From assembly GCA_002286855.1 (NCBI GenBank), contig NRSV01000003.1:614831-678830 (forward strand): a stretch of DNA of 64,000 nucleotides, given 5' to 3'. The notes beneath the pieces were generated by a model, which did not search any database, was not told the origin of the DNA, and saw only the letters and a list, made by a program, of their open reading frames with translations. This stretch comes from Bipolaris cookei (lineage: Eukaryota; Ascomycota; Dothideomycetes; Pleosporales; Pleosporaceae). The position numbers and the translations under genes are program-made. Positions 10,843 to 22,865 of the stretch are shown here, in pieces (the stretch's first letter is position 1; the number at the start of each line of letters is the position of its first letter).

Positions 10843-11814
10843 CTACCAATCATACACCCACCCAGAGTTTGCACTCATAAACTCTTCACAAGCTTCTTTG
10901 AGTGCAATATTTGGTCTCAGGTCGCTAATTGTAAGTGTCTCTCGGGTGAGCGGGTCGGTAGGGCTGCGCTTCAGGTGCTCTATCAATGTCGCACGCTCGT
11001 ATGACCGACCATTCTTTGTGACTACCGGGTCGTGCATAATTTCAAACGTAATACCGTCAACGAGGTAGTCCGGCACTTCGCGTTTCTGTTGGTGCTCGGG
11101 GTCTGAAATAGCAAATGCCGTTCGCAAATCATCGCGCTTCTTTTCAAACTCCTGTCTCCACTCTGCCTTCTCTTCTTGGCCGTCTATTCGACTGGTTTCC
11201 CCAGCCTCCATGCGAGCATCTATCTCATCCATGTCCTTTTTGTACTGTGTCTCCAACATAGACTCAAGATCCGAGAGAAGATCGCCCCGTCTTCTTATGC
11301 GCTCCCGTTCCCGAATATCCCATTTGGCCTTTTTACATTTCAGAACTAGGGCAGATATGGTGGCGGCATTGGAGGTTTGTTGCGCCGATGTGGTGCATAA
11401 CTCGTAGGCCATAAGGGCAGATGATAGCGCCTCATTCGGGTGATTGATGGCGAGTTGTGCTTGCGCTATACACTGATTAGCCCAAGGACCTAAGTTAATA
11501 TCATGCCTTTATGCTGGACGTGGTTGGGAGACTAGACGGGACCACGTCAGGACAATCATACCCAAGTAGAAAAAAGCTTTCATGTTGTCTTTCAGCAGTT
11601 CAATACTCCGAATGCAATCATCGATAACACCCTCCCACTTTTCCATCTTAAGCCTCGCATTTGCGCGATTGGTAAATAGGAGCGGGTTGGCCGAGTTTTT
11701 CTGGATTGCTTGAGAGTACAGGGTCTCTGCACCTTCATAGTCACCATTTTTGAAGCATTTGTTGCCTGAGTTCTTGAGTTGCTCGGCGGCATATTCATTG
11801 CCTGGTGGAGGCAT
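10843..11814 (-). CDS. CHIP-type E3 ubiquitin ligase (TPR + U-box)
   Basis: Co-chaperone ubiquitin ligase family that binds Hsp70/Hsp90 tails through TPRs and recruits an E2 through a U-box. Exons on the minus strand are 11814-11562 and 11465-10843; the 96-bp intron (GTATGA..TAG) joins YLG to AQAQLAI in frame, giving 291 aa, near the usual CHIP length. TPR part: about residues 8-110 (LKNSGNKCFKNGDYEGAETLYSQAI and onward). A charged coiled region follows, then the U-box near residues 205-280: VPDYLVDGITFEIMHDPV, GRSYERATLIEHL, DPLTRETL, LRPNIALKEACEEF. The ATG at 11814 was chosen because the longer open frame begins without ATG. Mitochondrial Hsp70 is encoded nearby, but no functional link follows from that. 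Confidence 0.9.
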
Positions 11815-12366
11815 AACGGCGCAGTCAACAAGGTAGTCAGGGAGCGAGGCTGGGGGATAGTCGAGCGGAAGTGAGGGCGGAGTTAGGCTTCGATGATTGG
11901 TAGGCGGCGGGGCGTGGGGCACCTTTTGTTGCGCCTCGGTATGGAAGATTCGAGATGCCGAGCGCGATGCTGAGCTGAGCAGTGCGGAGACGGCCGGGTA
12001 GAATCAGGGCGCAAAGGTGATTCTCCAGAAAGTCACTCTGTCTATGTAGTATGTACTACTACCAACATGGTTGTTTGCAGGCGCCACGTCTCTTGACCTC
12101 ACCACATGCACAGCCACAATGCGATTATGTAAGCTTCCATGGCAATCGAGTAGTACGTGGTAATAACTTAGCGATATGTACGTATGCCAGAGAGGAAATA
12201 ATTACAAAAAACTTCTTCTGCCAGACACTGTGGCCAAATTCTACCCCGTGCTGCGCCCTCCTCTTATGGATAGGAAATGTAACATACAGCCCCAGCGCCA
12301 TCGTGGACTATGCTAGTGCACATCTTAATACTGGGCGACTAGGCCAGACACATGTAAGAGTATGTA
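11815..12366. other. Intergenic region, no gene seen
   Basis: About 550 bases upstream of the CHIP-like gene. It contains short frames only; the Pro-rich open frame directly before the CHIP ATG has no ATG of its own and is likely leader. Confidence 0.45.
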
Positions 12367-12987
12367 CTAGTGTCGCCGGTCATCATTCATGTGGGGTGCT
12401 GCTGCGACTTCTGTAGAACCCACAGTCCCCACTTGCATGTGCCATTCATCCTCGACCTTGGAGTCCCTCCTGTCCACTTTGTGAAGGTTAGGATAACTCC
12501 TCTGTCGCCTAATCTCCGCTGCCAAATCTGCTTCATTCACCCGGCACCGGCTAGGCGGTGCACTTCTCTTCCTGGATCTCTTGACATCTTCATCGCTCTC
12601 TACACACGCATCTTCGTCCTCGAAAAGCGGACTTTGGGTTCTTCCTCGGTCGATGCTTCTGTTGCGTGCTCGACCCCTGAATGTATGGTCGGGTTCGGCG
12701 TCACTACGCCGTCTGAGTTTCTTATCTACAGAAGCGGGTGGAGAGACAGAGAATGTAGGGGAAGATGGGCGGTGATGCTTGCGGTGATGGGTTCGGTAAC
12801 GCGAGCCGCTATTGCGATCATGGCCGCGAGAGGGTGAGGAGGCTCGGCGAGGTGAGTGTTGAGATGATTGCCTACGTCGCTTCAGGCGCCCACGCTCATC
12901 CGCATCTACATCGGGTTCGACAATAGTTGGAATCTCCGGTAAAGTAGTATCTTGAACAACTGCAGACTCGGCGAGCGTGTCTGCCAT
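12367..12987 (-). CDS. Arg/Ser-rich disordered protein, unknown
   Basis: Open frame of 206 aa from the ATG at 12987 (MADTLAESAVVQD). Composition is strongly biased: RRRQSSQHSPRRASSPSRG, repeated RS, RR and His-rich stretches, acidic patches (FEDEDACVESDED) and no folded domain that I recognise. Such RS-type proteins often act in RNA processing or the nucleus; that is only composition-based. The frame is open 30 codons further upstream without an ATG, and an upstream coding exon (13040-13231 region) cannot be excluded because a good acceptor (TTTATAG) lies at about 13044. Gene reality is moderately supported by length and lack of stops. Confidence 0.5.
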   Translation of the reverse strand: MADTLAESAVVQDTTLPEIPTIVEPDVDADERGRLKRRRQSSQHSPRRASSPSRGHDRNSGSRYRTHHRKHHRPSSPTFSVSPPASVDKKLRRRSDAEPDHTFRGRARNRSIDRGRTQSPLFEDEDACVESDEDVKRSRKRSAPPSRCRVNEADLAAEIRRQRSYPNLHKVDRRDSKVEDEWHMQVGTVGSTEVAAAPHMNDDRRH

Positions 12988-13775
12988 GGTGCCTGGCGAG
13001 AGTTGGCTAGTAGAAGGTGGTATCTGGGAAACTTGACCCTCAGCTATAAATGGTAAAAGTTGGGGTAAGCGGACCAAAAGGATCTGGGCACACCAGATCC
13101 TTGACCGAGTGGTTCATTAGTCTCGTGTCTGACACAGACGGGCCGTTTGGAAGGGTGATCGTCTGTGCCTGCAGGTGAGCATCATGTTCCAAGCATGACG
13201 GCAATGGGGCGTAAGGCAGGTGTAGCGTCATTGGTCCGAGCGCTGTACCGTAGCGCCAAAGTTACCCTCATGTGCACTGACGCGATGCGTCTTTCGTCCA
13301 TTCACAACCTGGCTTGCCTGTTTATGCCAATATTCTAAACTCTGTGTCTTGGCCATTGAAACACTGTCTTGTCTTGGCACATCGTGACCAAGTTATTCCC
13401 TGTTACAGAAGCCTGCCAACTGCCAGTAGCCGGCACAAAACGAATAGTTCGTGACTAAATACCACAGACTATAGTAACTATTGTACTATAAACGATTTCG
13501 GACATAAGAGCCGGGGCAAGGCTGATATAGTAGAAAGTTATTTGTAGTGAAAGATCTCGAAAAGAAGCGAGCGGAATGATAGCCTGGAGCAACCTAGTAA
13601 ACATCAGTCCCTGGATAGCCTCTGCTTGTGAACTATTTACTTCGAGTTAAAGTTCTTCGCTTGCATATATATCACATGTCATCTGCAACGAAACTGACTT
13701 TGATAGAAGTTTTTTATCTTATTATTGTTACTATATTTCCTATCTATCAGCCGGTCAACCCCTTTATCCAATGGA
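12988..13775. other. Intergenic region, AT-rich in its second half
   Basis: About 790 bases. The part 13440-13760 is AT-rich and has no convincing frame. A possible upstream exon of the RS-rich gene lies at 13040-13231 but is not supported by a good donor site. Confidence 0.4.
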
Positions 13776-14780
13776 TCACACAAATAATCCCTTCACCAAC
13801 CCTTGGACAGCATCGTAAACGGCACCGTCCTTCATCTCACACGTCGATCTTTCCGTGATAACAGGAATCTGATCTCTACGGACCTTGTAGTTCCTCAGAT
13901 CGTTACCCAATCCCAAGTCATTGATCAGCTTTTAAATCCTGTCTCCAGGGGCACTTTCGCCAACAAACGGAAGGAGACGGGCAATTTGCTCTGCAGCAGC
14001 AGGATCTTGAGCCTTCAGCTTGATAACATGACCGAGCGCAAGGCAGGATGTAATGCCATGCGGTATGCCATGTAGAGAAACTAGGGCGTGAGAGAGTCCA
14101 AGGCCGCCTTCGAGGTTGTAGCCCATAAAATCTAGCGACCCAAAAGCAGCCAGTTGGAGCTTTGTAATGTTGTCCTCGTCCTTGGGATCTTGCTTGTACT
14201 TGGGCAATGCCTCGAATAAAATCGCAACTCTCTGCAACGCCAGCCATCGCTGAGGCATTTCGGACGCGGTAGGATGGTAAAGCAACTCCACAGTGTGGTC
14301 CATGGCGCGTAGGCCAGTGCTCGTCCATAGCCGCTCAGGTGTGTATAGAGCAAATTTGGAGTCATAGAGGACGACGCTTGGGACAAGCTCTTTTGCTCTG
14401 ACGCCCGTCTTTACTCCATCGACTTCTGTATAGCCTGCTATGAAGGTGCATTCACCTGCACTCAGGGTGGTGGGAATAGTAATGTGATATAGGAAATTTC
14501 TGGTCTTTTCGTGTAAACGATAGCTGATGGCTTTGGCGCTGTCAATGGGACTTCCACCACCAATAGAGATGACAGTGCCGATGGTTTCATCTTTTTTCAC
14601 CAATTCAGTCGCTTTACCAAGTTGGACAACAAGTGCATGTTCGCCAATCTTGCTGAAAATCCCGGCATGTTTTTCCCCCAAAAGCTCTTCGACTTGCTTC
14701 ACCAAGGGAGCCTTGCTAGCCAGCGAAGTACTCGTAATGATAAAGGCCTTGCTGAATGTCTTTTGGAGACAGGCAATCAT
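13776..14780 (-). pseudogene. Iron-dependent alcohol dehydrogenase / maleylacetate reductase-like, broken
   Basis: The frame from the ATG at 14780 reads 282 aa of an iron-containing alcohol dehydrogenase: SKAFIITSTSLASK, the NAD-binding GGGSPIDSAKA, the TIPTTLSAGE block, and metal ligands in AMDHTVELLYHP, GLSHAL and GIPHGITSC. It then meets TAA at 13932-13934. The same frame stays open for 51 more codons after that stop (LINDLGLGNDLRNY, VYDAVQGLVKGLF) to TGA at 13776-13778, and that tail matches what family members have. The N-terminal 40 or so residues before the Rossmann part are absent. GLSHALVSLHGIPHG is about five residues shorter than usual between the two His. Three lesions argue for a pseudogene. 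Family known to reduce aldehydes or maleylacetate; the original substrate is unknown. Confidence 0.78.
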
Positions 14781-15727
14781 GTAATTGGTTACTTAGTCTG
14801 CGCCGTAATGTAGTCATTGCAGTTGTGTGGGCTGCTATAAGCCAGAGAGAGGGTGGTTCGTCGCCTCGGTCATTTTGGGCTTGGATTTGGACAGTAGATT
14901 TGTATCGCACGCTGTAGATAGACCCTGGGAGTCTCGCGTCTGTAATGTTACAGTGATTCGGAATGTGTGTGTATGTGTGGCAGAGCTTCCTTAATCCACA
15001 ACCCCTTCCATTGACGCTAGAGTTTTCTCTGATATACAGCGGGCTGACAAGAAAAGAGGTTGAGTTTATCGGAGTATGAACACGAGCTGTGTATAAATGT
15101 ATGGGTGAAATTGAGTGAAACTTAAAAATTTAATAACAGATGCGTATACAAAAGTAGTTTGGAGAAGCGGAAGCAGGCAGCCTCGGCAAAAACACCAGGC
15201 TTTCCTGAACACTGCGTATATGGTGGGTCGTTATGGTAAATCTTACATTTATTGGACAAGTCCTATGCAGCCAAGGACATGAAGTGGGAACGACAAATCA
15301 AGAAAATGAGTAGAAACAAAAATTCACCCAACAATTCATGCTTGAGACATGCGTGTGAACATTTCAATCGTTGATTAGAGCGGAGAAGTTAGCTGAGCGC
15401 TACCATCTCGCAACTCCAGGCTATGGTACACTCGTTGGCTCCACCATGGATTACGTCATCATCCATCCCATATATCTTTTGTTCGCCAGAGGATATCACC
15501 CTTTCGTTATTCCGACATGAACCAAAGATCCGTAGTAGTAAAACAAACGCTAATGTGAGAAGAGAAATCGTCAAATATGATACACAGATGTTCAAACACG
15601 GAGAGGTATATGAAAGTCTACACTTGTAGACCTGACAGACTAGCCGTGGTCGAATGCAAGACGCCTGCTTTTAGACGTGAAGAGACACGAACGGAAAACA
15701 CAAAACCCAGGAAACCGATTGAAGCGC
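14781..15727. other. Intergenic region including Hsp70 3' flank
   Basis: About 950 bases between two minus-strand genes. The part next to 15728 is expected to hold the 3' untranslated region of the Hsp70 gene. No coding region is supported; the missing N-terminus of the alcohol dehydrogenase was not found here. Confidence 0.45.
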
Positions 15728-17856
15728 TTACTGCTTCTTCTCGCCTTCACCCTCGGGCTGTTGAGACTGCTCGCTCTGGTTTTGGCTCTCAGAGCGGGCC
15801 TTGTGCATCTGATCGAACAGGCTCAGAGAAGCGTTCTGGAGCTCATCGGTCTTCTCCTTAATCTCAGCAGCAGTGGCAGTACCCTCGCCAGACTGGCTCT
15901 GGGAGATGAACTCGCGCATGGAGGCAATCTTCTCCTTGATCTTCTCGGCCTCGGTCTTGTCGAGACGGTCCTCAAACTCCTTGAGAGCCTTCTCGGTGTC
16001 GTTAACGACGCTGTCGGCGCGGTTGGCGGCCTCAATGGCGTTCTTGCGCTCCTTGTCTTGCTCGGCATACTGCTCAGAGTCCCTGACCATGCTCTCAATC
16101 TCGGACTCGGAAAGACCGGAACCAGAGGCAATGGTGATGGACTGGTCCTTGTTGGTAGACTTGTCTTTGGCGTGAACGTGGACAATGGAGTCAGCATCAA
16201 TGTCGAAGGTAACCTCGATTTGAGGCACACCGCGGTGGGCCGGAGGAATGCCAACAAGCTGGAAGTTTCCAAGGAGCTTGTTGTCGCGGACGAGCTCACG
16301 CTCACCCTGGTAAACCTTAATCTCTACAGCGCTCTGGAAGTCGGCTGCGGTGGAGAAGACCTGGGACTTCTTGGTGGGGATGGTGGTGTTGCGGTTGATC
16401 AAACGGGTGAAAACTCCACCGAGGGTCTCGATACCGAGCGAGAGAGGAGTAACGTCGAGCAGAAGAAGGTCAGTGACCTCACCAGCAAGAACAGCACCCT
16501 GGATAGCAGCACCAATAGCAACAGCCTCGTCAGGGTTGACAGACTTGGCGGGGTCGCGGCCGAAAATGCTCTTCACAGACTCAGTGACCTTGGGCATACG
16601 GGTCATGCCACCAACGAGGATGACCTCGGAGATTTCAGTGGGCTTGAGGTTGGCGTCCTTGAGAGCCTTGCGGACAGGCTCAACGGTGCGGCTAATAAGA
16701 GGATCCATCATTTTCTCAAGCTGAGCGCGGGTCAGCTTAGTGTTAATGTGCTTAGGGCCGGAAGCGTCGGCAGTGATGAAAGGCAGGTTGATATCAGTCT
16801 GCGATGAAGAAGACAGCTCAATCTTGGCCTTCTCAGCAGCCTCACGGATACGCTGAATAGCCATGCGGTCGTTGTTCAGGTCAATGCCCTGCTCCTTCTT
16901 GAACTGGTCGACAAGGTGGCGGACGAGGGTAATATCGAAGTCTTCGCCACCGAGATGAGTGTCACCATTGGTGGACTTGACCTCAAAGACACCGGACTGG
17001 ATCTCAAGGATGGAGATATCAAAAGTTCCACCACCAAGATCGTAGACAGCTACGACGTTATCGGTAGCCTTGTCGAGACCATAGGCGAGAGCGGCAGCAG
17101 TGGGTTCGTTGACGACACGGAGAACATTGAGACCGGCGATCTGACCAGCATCCTTGGTGGCTTGACGTTGAGAGTCGTTGAAGTATGCGGGCACGGTGAC
17201 GACAGCGTTCTTGACGTTCTTGCCCATGTAGGCTTCGGCAGTCTCCTTCATCTTTCCAAGGACGAAACCACCAACCTGGGAAGGCGAGTACTTCTGTCCT
17301 TGAGCCTCGAGCCAGGCATCACCATTGGTGTGCTGGACGATCTTGTATGGGACTTGCTTGATGTCACGCTGGACCTCAGCATCTGTGAACTTGCGACCGA
17401 TGAGACGCTTGGTGGCAAAGAGAGTGTTCTCTGGGTTGACGACTGCCTGACGCTTGGCGGCAATACCAACAAGACGCTCGCCTTCCTTTGTGAAACCAAC
17501 GACTGATGGTGTTGTGCGGCCACCTGTAAAAAGTTTTATTAGCACTGTGGTCGGAGTCGAAATGACGTTTATTACATACCCTCAGAGTTCTCAATGATGC
17601 GGGGGACTTTGCCCTCCATGACGGCGACGGCAGAGTTGGTGGTACCCAGATCAATACCAATGACAGAGCCCTTTACCTTCTCGTCACCACCCTCAGCATA
17701 TCCTCGCGCAAACATGGCCGGAGCCCTGAATGCGGGAGTGCGTCTCGCCGCCGAAGCCGCACGAGGCAAAAACTGCAATGAGGTCAGAACATGCTTCAAC
17801 AACGATTATTCAATTGCACAATCACTTACATTCCGTGATAATCTTGAGGACAGCAT
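15728..17856 (-). CDS. SSC1: Mitochondrial Hsp70 (Ssc1-type)
   Basis: Matrix chaperone for protein import and folding. Exons 17856-17830 (27 bp), 17772-17580 and 17523-15728 give 671 aa; introns of 57 and 56 bp have GTAAGT and GTATGT donors. The N-terminus (MLSSRLSRN joined to [13 protein letters not shown]) is a typical presequence, and processing probably occurs near RGYAEG. ATPase motifs: [16 protein letters not shown], the [14 protein letters not shown] phosphate-2 block, [16 protein letters not shown]. The substrate domain has [15 protein letters not shown] and the lid is charged. The C-terminus is a Gln/Ser/Glu tail ending EGEGEKKQ, as in mitochondrial and bacterial-type Hsp70, not EEVD. 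Divergent from the gene at 18509, with a heat-shock-like element upstream. Confidence 0.96.
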
Positions 17857-18508
17857 TGTGACTTGTGTGAAACGCTGCGGAATTGGATGCAGGCGACGAA
17901 AAATTGGGTGTAGAATGGATGGGTAGGAGGATGGGTGGATTATATGATGTAGTGATGGAAGCTTTGACGATAGACAAAATTCTCGGAGAAGGTTCTAGCT
18001 CGTTTTGGTGCTGGATTGCCGTCCGAGGTTCCGCTGTAAATGTCTGTGCTTCCGAATAGTAGCGAAAAATGGACGACGCGACATAAACCCGGAAGAGGAG
18101 GCGAGAGGCGTTATTTTGTTATTACACAATTGGCCCTGCCGCCACAACGGCCCTGTGGTGGTGACATTAACGACTGTCCCAGTGCAGAAGGCTTGGCGCA
18201 TGCGTGCGCGTGTGGGGAGATGCTTGTCGATGGTGACGCCCGGAGCACCTCGAAACACTGCCACCCTTACATCCATTCGCACTGCACCCTCTTTCCAACC
18301 CCTCGATTAAGACGCCCTCTGATAGGAGACAGCCCTAGCACTGCATTCTCACCTGAATAAATTTCTATTGCCTACTCCATCTGCTTTCTACATTTGTGCG
18401 CTCAAGCATCCTGTGACGTAAAGCGCCTCCTACCGCCGAGCCTCACCAGCTCCGCTCACTTAACCAGACGCGGAGACATGCAACCCTCTGCCACCTGACC
18501 GCGGAATT
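17857..18508. other. Divergent promoter region, Hsp70 / DUF2415 gene
   Basis: About 650 bases shared by two divergent genes. Apart from the GAA/TTC element near 17990 nothing specific is recognised. Short frames inside have no support. Confidence 0.5.
17980..17995 (-). promoter_or_regulatory. Possible heat-shock element upstream of mitochondrial Hsp70
   Basis: About 125-140 bases before the Hsp70 ATG the string GAAGGTTC (17988-17995) is a perfect GAAnnTTC pair, and a further TTC is at 17980-17982 with non-canonical spacing. HSF binds such inverted GAA units. Only two units are in phase, so this is a weak to moderate site. Confidence 0.4.
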
Positions 18509-20746
18509 ATGGCAGTCGATGACTTTCTGTATGTATTTGAGCCTGTCTTTCACTATTTCCCTTTTTCTAACAGCAGCAGGAGTCGAGACACGGATACTTT
18601 TGTACTGGCTCAGAAGGCCTACTATCCTACAAAGATACCCATCGCGTGAGCGCTATACAGCATCCAACTCTCCGTAGGAAGCTAATATTTATAGACATTA
18701 CCAATTACGCCATTTTATCTCGTGCCCCGAACCCGACCTTCTTTACTATGCGAGCGGCGCGGCCGTCTACTGTCTCAATGCCGCTACACGAACACAAGCA
18801 CACGTAACGACGCTACCCTGGGAAGCACGCTGCACTGCATCTGGACACGGCTATGTCTGTGTTGGAGGAGAGGAGCATGGCAATTTTGCTGCCATCAAGG
18901 TGACGGGCTTCCCTCCTGCAGACCCATCCGACGTCGATGCCTCGTTGCCTCTGGAGTTCGAACACCGCCTGTCTCGGCCACCCCTTCTGGGTGCTGCGTC
19001 GCACATGCGTCTCGAGAAGATTGGTGCCGACATAGTCAACTCAATATCGATACACAAGATGCCTGGGGAGAGCGGTGGTCAGGATGAAGTCGTGGCGGTA
19101 CTCACCAACAACGACAAGACGGTGCGCATATACTCGCTCACACAGAATCTGGAACTTGCGGTACTCGACCTGCCCTTTGCGATGAATCATGCTTCAATAT
19201 CTCCAGATGGAAAAATTTTGGTGGCTGTAGGTGATGCGCCCATCGGGTACTTTTTTGAGAGAACGAGATCACAAAAGTCTGGGAACAAGATGGCGGAAGG
19301 GTGGATACAATCAACCCCGCCGGAGTGGGAGCTACTCAAACACGTGACCCTGCACCGACCTGCAAACTCGCATGCGGATGGTTATTTTACTACGGCATGG
19401 TCACCGTCTGGCCGTCTTTGTGCAGTTGGGTCCGAGTGTGGATACATTACCGTGTTTGACGTTGAGCTTCTGAAGATAGTCGAGTATGGAGAAGACGCCA
19501 TTTTGAAGTTGCTCAGTTCCACGCGACCTGATACTCGGACTGGGCCCGGTGCAGTACGAACAATGCACTTCTCGCCTGCGCCATGGGACTTTCTCGTATG
19601 GAGTGAGGATCAAGGCAGAGTATGCATCGCTGACTTGCGAGCCGGTTTGAAGGTCAAACAAATAGTCACATTGGATCCAAAAGAAGAAGGCCTGGAAAGC
19701 GTTGAGCTGGCTGATTTCGACTTGACTCTTAGCCCAGAGATGCATGAGTTGCGTCGCGAAGCAGACTTTATTCGGAGATATCGCCGTGCACTCGACACTG
19801 AAGGAACTGCATCGGCTGTAAGCGCCGCAAACGAGTACAACTTCGAGGCTGATTCCGAGCGACAGAGGCTCCATCGCCGGCTGGGTGTCGTTGAGTCAGA
19901 CAATGATCCTCTTGGCTTGACAGCGCGCGAAAGACAAGTCCTCAGTGCGTTACGAACAAGCCACCGACAACGAGAGGAGTCCCGTGAGCAGGAAATAACC
20001 CCTCGAAGCATCAACTACACGGCTTCTGGGCCATTGGAGGCTGTGCCGTATGTTACGCACTTATTGTCATCGAAATATTTGGGCTAACATGATGTAGAGA
20101 ACCTACGGCTAGAGAAGTTGCCGAAGCTATGGCTCAGTTCATGTCTGAGAGGACGGGTCAGAACCATGCCCCTCGCTGGTTCCATGAGCGTACAACGCCT
20201 CGACGCCAGGCTTCTGTCATTGTCTCAATTAATGAAGGCACGATCAACGCACCAGTAACAATTACGAATATTACCGATTCTGCCATTACACGGTCGCCAA
20301 ACCCAGTGCCGGCACAAGCACGTCGTGTGACTAGCGAGTTGATGGCATCCACCGATGAAGCGTGGCGCACAGTCGAGGAGGCGCTTACCGCTGAGCAGAC
20401 ACAGGCTGCAAACCGTAATACGACATCACATCTATCTGCTACTGACAGCAACGCTACTGTGCCTGAACTGCGTAACGAGCTTCGTCGAATTCGTCAACTA
20501 ACACAGGCACGTGAACGTCTCCGAAACGCTCGTGCTGGCCAGTCTATGACGGAAACGTATGAATTCAGTCTTGGTCTCCGCCGTTCGAGCCGCACGACTC
20601 ACGATCCACGTTTGGGTGTGCGCACAGCAGGGTTGGCCATGAGCCAGGATGGGCGAACACTGTACTGCGGAACGGAAGAAGGTATCTTCGAACTCAAGAT
20701 GAACCTTCATGCAAGGAAGGGATTTCCTGCAATTAACCCGCGATAA
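18509..20746 (+). CDS. WD-like protein with C-terminal DUF2415 domain
   Basis: Exons 18509-18528, 18574-18645, 18695-20047 and 20098-20746 give 697 aa. Introns are 45, 49 and 50 bp with GTATGT/GTGAGC donors; the first coding exon is only 20 bases. Beta-propeller-like segments are visible: ISCPEPDLLYYASGAAVYCL, DKTVRIYSL, NHASISPDGKILVAVGD, FTTAWSPSGRLCAVGSECGYITVFD and MHFSPAPWDFLVWSEDQGRVCIAD. The C-terminus (GLAMSQDGRTLYCGTEEGIFEL, then RKGFPAI) is the short DUF2415 signature seen at the end of fungal proteins of this size. A long, charged, low-complexity region separates the two parts. Function unknown; a scaffold role is suggested only by the propeller-like repeats. Confidence 0.83.
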
Positions 20747-21397
20747 ATTGGCGCAAACGAGGGAGGTTTAGGTTTCCAGACTCTGGATTGGTTTGTTTCA
20801 TGATGAGCGGGCATTCGTGGCGTTTATGGTCGTATTTTCAGCAACGGCATTCATCTTGGCGGACAGATTCAGGCGCACTGCATGTCCTGTGGTAATGATT
20901 GTATTTGTTTGTGTAGGCTTAAATTGGTCGAAGCAGTTATACCCGTACTTTGAAGTAATTAAAAAGCACCTGCATACTTTTTGGGCCAGCGAGAGGCTAT
21001 TCTGCAGATGCTTGAGATGGTGGATTCGTTATCTCAATCTGGGGTAAATGCCCCCTCCCATGTTGCTCCGGGTGCGGAACCGTGCGGGCGATGTTCGGAG
21101 CGATGGAAAAGTGCCGATTTGCCCTCGATGGCGCAATTCCAGCGGTGACTCCCCACAGGTCAGGACTAGAGTGCCTTGCAGATGGCCTTTGGAAGTGCCG
21201 TTTGATGCTTTTGATGTTTGGACTCACGCAACCGAAAGCTTAAAGTCTGCGGGTTGCATCCATTGTTGCTGCACTAGACCTCCTCTATACTTCAACACTC
21301 GCATTTCGTTATTCCCTCAACGCGCATCACAGATCTTGTGAGCCCTACGCCACTCAATCTTCCTTCTAGTCCGCAACGCGGACGCACAATACTCACC
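20747..21397. other. Intergenic region, no gene seen
   Basis: About 650 bases between two plus-strand genes, expected to contain the 3' end of the first transcript and the promoter of the second. An 84-codon open frame near 20793 lacks a convincing start and similarity. Confidence 0.45.
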
Positions 21398-22865
21398 ATG
21401 GCCGGAGAGAGCTCCAAAAAGGCCAACGCCAGCGGCAAGGCTGCTCTTCCGCTCGACATTGACGGCCACAACCTACCACCCTCGCCGGCGCCCAGCTCGC
21501 CGCGTAATGGCAGGAAGTATGCACTGATGACGGAGCTGGTGTACACGGAAAGCAGCGACCAGTACAATGCCAGCTCTGTTCCTATCTACCAGGTAAGCCA
21601 ACACGTTGCTATAGATAAGGACAGTTGTGTTTGAGCCGCAGCTAACATTTACAGTCTGCCACTTTCAAGCAAGAGTCTGCAAGCGGCGGCGGCGGCGAAT
21701 ATGACTACACACGCTCAGGCAATCCTACACGCACACATCTCGAGCGACACCTGGCCAAGATCATGAACGCAAACCGTGCACTCGTTGTTTCATCGGGCAT
21801 GGGCGCTCTCGACGTCATTACCCGCCTCCTACGACCCGGCGACGAAGTCATCACCGGCGATGACCTGTACGGCGGCACAAACAGACTGCTCAAATATCTC
21901 TCGACCCACGGTGGCATAATAGTGCACCACGTCGATACCACAAATCCCGAAAAAGTGCGCGAAGTTGTGAACAACAAAACAGCCATGGTGCTCCTCGAGA
22001 CACCAACGAACCCGCTGATCAAGATCTGCGACATCCCCACTATTGCCAGCATCGCCCATGCCGCGAACCCCACTGCCATTGTTGCAGTTGACAACACGAT
22101 GATGTCGCCTATGCTGTTGAATCCGCTCGACCTTGGCTCTGACATTGTCTATGAGTCTGGCACTAAGTATCTCTCTGGTCACCACGATCTCATGGCTGGT
22201 GTCATCGCCGTCAACGATTCTGCTCTGGGAGATCGACTCTACTTCACCATCAACGCTTCGGGATGTGGCCTGTCGCCCTTTGACTCCTGGCTGCTCCTTC
22301 GCGGTATCAAGACTCTAGGTGTTCGTATGGAGAAGCAGCAGGAGAATGCTATGCGCATCGCCACTTTTCTCGAGTCGCACGGCTTCAAGGTCCGCTACCC
22401 AGGCCTGAAGTCGCACCCGCAGTACGACTTGCACTGGAGTATGGCACGCGGCGCTGGCGCTGTACTATCTTTTGAAACGGGTGATGTTACCATTAGTGAA
22501 CGCATTGTCGAGAGCGCAAGACTCTGGGGTATTAGTGTAAGCTTTGGATGTGTGAATTCGCTCATCAGCATGCCTTGCCGCATGAGTCACGCGAGCATTG
22601 ACGAGAAGACGAGGAAGGAGAGGAATATGCCTGAAGACATTATCCGGCTATGCGTTGGCATTGAAGACCCAGAGGACCTAATTGATGATTTGAGCCGCGC
22701 TGTAAGTCCCCGAGGACGCTATTCGGGGAATAAGATGCTAACAGGGTATAGCTTGTACAAGCTGGTGCTGTCAATATCACAACCGAAGGCTTCCAGGCCC
22801 TCGCCACAGAGGCTCCCGCTCCTACGCAGCCCTCGGAGGCTGCTCCTGCTCCTACGGAGTCGTGA
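21398..22865 (+). CDS. STR3: Cystathionine beta-lyase (PLP enzyme)
   Basis: Methionine biosynthesis: cleaves cystathionine to homocysteine, pyruvate and ammonia. Exons 21398-21592, 21655-22701 and 22752-22865 give 451 aa; introns of 62 and 50 bp both have GCTAAC branch sites. Cys/Met-metabolism PLP motifs: YDYTRSGNPTRTHLE, SSGMGALDVI (phosphate loop), TGDDLYGGTNRL, LLETPTNPLIKI, AVDNTMMSP, and the Schiff-base lysine in YESGTKYLSGHHDLM (about residue 236). It continues to RLCVGIEDPEDLIDDLSRA. The tail after the last intron is rich in Ala/Pro/Thr. Reading through the last intron would extend the frame to 22920, but splicing restores the usual family end (LVQAGAVNITTEGF). Cystathionine gamma-synthase is a less likely alternative. 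Confidence 0.92.

Noticed and set aside
15677..16807. 376-codon frame on the strand opposite the mitochondrial Hsp70 gene
   Set aside because: It is leucine-rich and mirrors the GC-rich codons of the Hsp70 gene; there is no start context or similarity, and the Hsp70 reading is certain.
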